5,467 nt of DNA, from assembly GCA_023443705.1 (NCBI GenBank), contig JAEZTD010000045.1, positions 1 to 5,467 of the forward strand. The letters are read 5' to 3'. Below the pieces are notes generated by a model. The model was not told where the DNA came from. It did not search any database and worked only from the letters and a program-made list of their open reading frames with translations. The stretch comes from Bacillota bacterium (GTDB taxonomy: Bacteria > Bacillota > Clostridia > Christensenellales > Aristaeellaceae). A program made the position numbers and the translations under genes. This document shows positions 4,700-5,467 of the stretch, piece after piece (the first letter of the stretch is position 1; every line of letters starts with the position of its first letter).

Positions 4700-5467
4700 G
4701 TTGACAATTTGAATGCCCGTTGTCGCCTTATTCGTAACGACTGTGAAGTTCAGCATTGTACCACGCTTAACTTTTGTTTTATCTACGGCAACACTGATGA
4801 TGCGGGGTGCGTTATCGGTCACGGAGAACGAGTAGGCAACACTGGCTGGCCCGGCGCCGTATTTGCTGCTCACCTCAGCACTGAACATGTGTCTCCCCAT
4901 TTGCGCTTCCGTCAGTTTCCGCTTGATAGTCCATGTCTTCCGTGTGCTCGTGGTCTTGGTCGGCTTGCTGCTGTATGCGATTACAGAGCCGTCCGCGTCG
5001 CGTATAATTATTTTTTTGGCGAGCTTTCCGCTCGTGACCTTAAAGACAACAGTACTACCAACATTGAGAGACGGACTGCTTACCGTGAAGCTCTTGACCT
5101 CCAAACTCGCTGTGCTTATATTGACGTTGATGGGTGTGGAAGCAAGTCCCGTCACGATCGAGTTGCTAGCCACGGCGCGATATTGGAACTCCCCGGAAAC
5201 ACTCATGACGGGTGAAAGTGTCCAGATGCGCGTACTGCCCTTCTTCTTATAGGTCTTCGTCGAGGCGACCTGCTTGTCATTCTGGTCGTATAGACGAACC
5301 AGTTTGACGTGTTTTCCCGTCACCACGGAGAATGTCGCTTTATCGCCAACAGTCAGTATGGCTTTCTTGATGGTAAACTTGGTTACGGGCAGCGGGTTCG
5401 GCGTAAGTGTCGGTGTGGGCTTAGGCGTGGGTGTCGGTGTGGGCTTAGGCGTGGGCGTTGGTGTGGG
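3605..5467 (-). CDS. Chimeric ORF: Pro-Thr linker and Ig-like surface domains fused to the C-terminal half of a P-type ATPase; N-terminus off the window
   Basis: One frame is open from the right edge to the TGA at 3605-3607 (620 residues visible). The GTG at 5325-5326 region is internal, since linker and domain sequence continue upstream in frame. Order, numbered from the edge: PTPTPTPK repeats (1-24), Ig-like beta domain 1 (about 28-117), domain 2 (about 118-217), and the first part of domain 3 (about 218-257). At DPPREG (257-262) the sequence becomes a P-type cation ATPase and stays so to the end, with six membrane helices. The halves have no known reason to be joined: Ig-like domains on a Pro-Thr stalk are normally exported, whereas the pump's P domain is cytoplasmic. 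Domain 3 is cut mid-fold and the pump lacks its front half, so neither part is complete. GC content is lower in the Ig half. A deletion or inversion scar, or a chimeric assembly, is more likely than a functional protein. Confidence 0.85.
   Translation of the reverse strand, partial: PTPTPTPKPTPTPTPKPTPTLTPNPLPVTKFTIKKAILTVGDKATFSVVTGKHVKLVRLYDQNDKQVASTKTYKKKGSTRIWTLSPVMSVSGEFQYRAVASNSIVTGLASTPINVNISTASLEVKSFTVSSPSLNVGSTVVFKVTSGKLAKKIIIRDADGSVIAYSSKPTKTTSTRKTWTIKRKLTEAQMGRHMFSAEVSSKYGAGPASVAYSFSVTDNAPRIISVAVDKTKVKRGTMLNFTVVTNKATTGIQIVNDPPREGVARDIALCNQAGVRVVMITGDNGITASSIARKIGMNEVDNVITADALEKMTDEELREKVKTVSVFSRVIPEHKMRIVKAFKDNGEIVAMTGDGVNDASALKYADIGIAMGKRGSEVSREAADLILMDDNFSTIVDTIRDGRRIYDNIRKAVGYVFTIHIPIALTSLLAPMLGIAPASLFLLPLHVVLLELIIDPTCSIVLERQPAEEDIMDRPPRDPKEQMLTRGGLVKSVLQGLMIFAAAFGTYFWMLAGNPGNAPAARSMGLAIVILANLLLVQVNCSDHDSVMHSICRLARDKVMWLINLGTLAGLAAILCTPLANVLKLAPLSALQMLIVLGMALASTLWYELVKVVRKTRKRS
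4697..5386 (-). other. Ig-like beta-domain repeats, two complete and one truncated
   Basis: Three homologous segments of about 90-100 residues can be aligned by eye. Domain 1 (about 5386-5117) opens KFTIKKAILTVGDKATFSV. Domain 2 (about 5116-4817) has SFTVSSPSLNVGSTVVFKV. Domain 3 (4816-4697) has SVAVDKTKVKRGTMLNFTV. Each shows the pattern: hydrophobic strand, a VG or RG turn, an F-x-V strand, then a strand ending in Asp (RLYD, IIRD, IVND). Domains 1 and 2 continue with a TR/TRK-x-W-T strand (TRIWTL, TRKTWTI) and a later F-x-A strand. Domain 3 stops just after its Asp. Such repeats usually belong to secreted cell-surface or cell-wall proteins that bind carbohydrate or protein. The catalytic or binding part, if any, and the signal peptide would lie off the window. 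Confidence 0.7.
5396..5467 (-). repeat. 24-bp tandem repeat encoding a PTPTPTPK linker
   Basis: Three consecutive 24-base units are visible on the minus strand. Units 5467-5444 and 5443-5420 differ at only two bases and both encode PTPTPTPK. The third (5419-5396) has drifted to PTPTLTPN. The array continues off the right edge. Pro-Thr repeats of this kind form extended stalks in Gram-positive surface proteins, separating exported domains. Near-identical units make copy number prone to slippage and to misassembly. Confidence 0.85.

Noticed and set aside
4863..5252. Hydrophobic plus-strand frame of 129 codons opposite the Ig-like domains
   Set aside because: It is the complement of beta-strand codons in the real minus-strand gene; no ribosome site or domain supports it.
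5324..5326. GTG as the start codon of the large minus-strand ORF
   Set aside because: The upstream codons continue in frame through the first Ig-like domain and the Pro-Thr repeats to the edge, so the real start is off the window.

Overview
The window looks like chromosomal DNA from an anaerobic, fairly GC-rich Gram-positive bacterium, most likely a gut-type clostridium. This is inferred from three things: an IleRS of the long type with a KMSKH signature loop, a Pro-Thr linker plus Ig-like surface protein of a style common in clostridial genomes, and a phage/ICE-type tyrosine recombinase tail. No species can be named from the sequence alone.

Layout. Positions 3-2804 (+) hold most of ileS, isoleucyl-tRNA synthetase, cut by the left edge so that about the first hundred residues, including the HIGH motif, are missing. 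An 11-bp GC-rich hairpin follows its stop codon. After about 180 bases of apparently non-coding DNA, a good sigma-70-type promoter (3030-3058) drives a roughly 100-base leader and an intact tRNA-Ser(GGA) with encoded CCA (3165-3257). A strong intrinsic terminator (3262-3296) comes next. These housekeeping units all read rightward.

Right of the tRNA, everything reads leftward and appears rearranged. First comes the decayed C-terminus of a tyrosine recombinase (3321-3524), which retains the catalytic His and Tyr but has lost the rest. Next is a 27-codon ORF (3525-3608) that overlaps the stop codon of the large ORF upstream of it. The last is one uninterrupted frame from the right edge to 3605 (at least 620 codons), which joins two unrelated halves. 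Its N-terminal side is a (PTPTPTPK)n linker with two and a half Ig-like beta domains. Its C-terminal side is the back half of a P-type cation-transporting ATPase (rear part of the P domain plus six membrane helices). The join is close to 4697, in the middle of the third Ig-like domain and just before the DPPREG motif of the pump. GC content steps from about 40-45% to about 60-65% there.

Interpretation. The left half is ordinary core genome: translation genes, one charging tRNA and one a tRNA. The tRNA-Ser plus integrase remnant is the classic edge of an integrated element. The gene fusion is either a real recombination scar within that accessory region or an assembly/chimera artefact. I see no complete new system in the window. 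The fusion is the one feature that most deserves checking.
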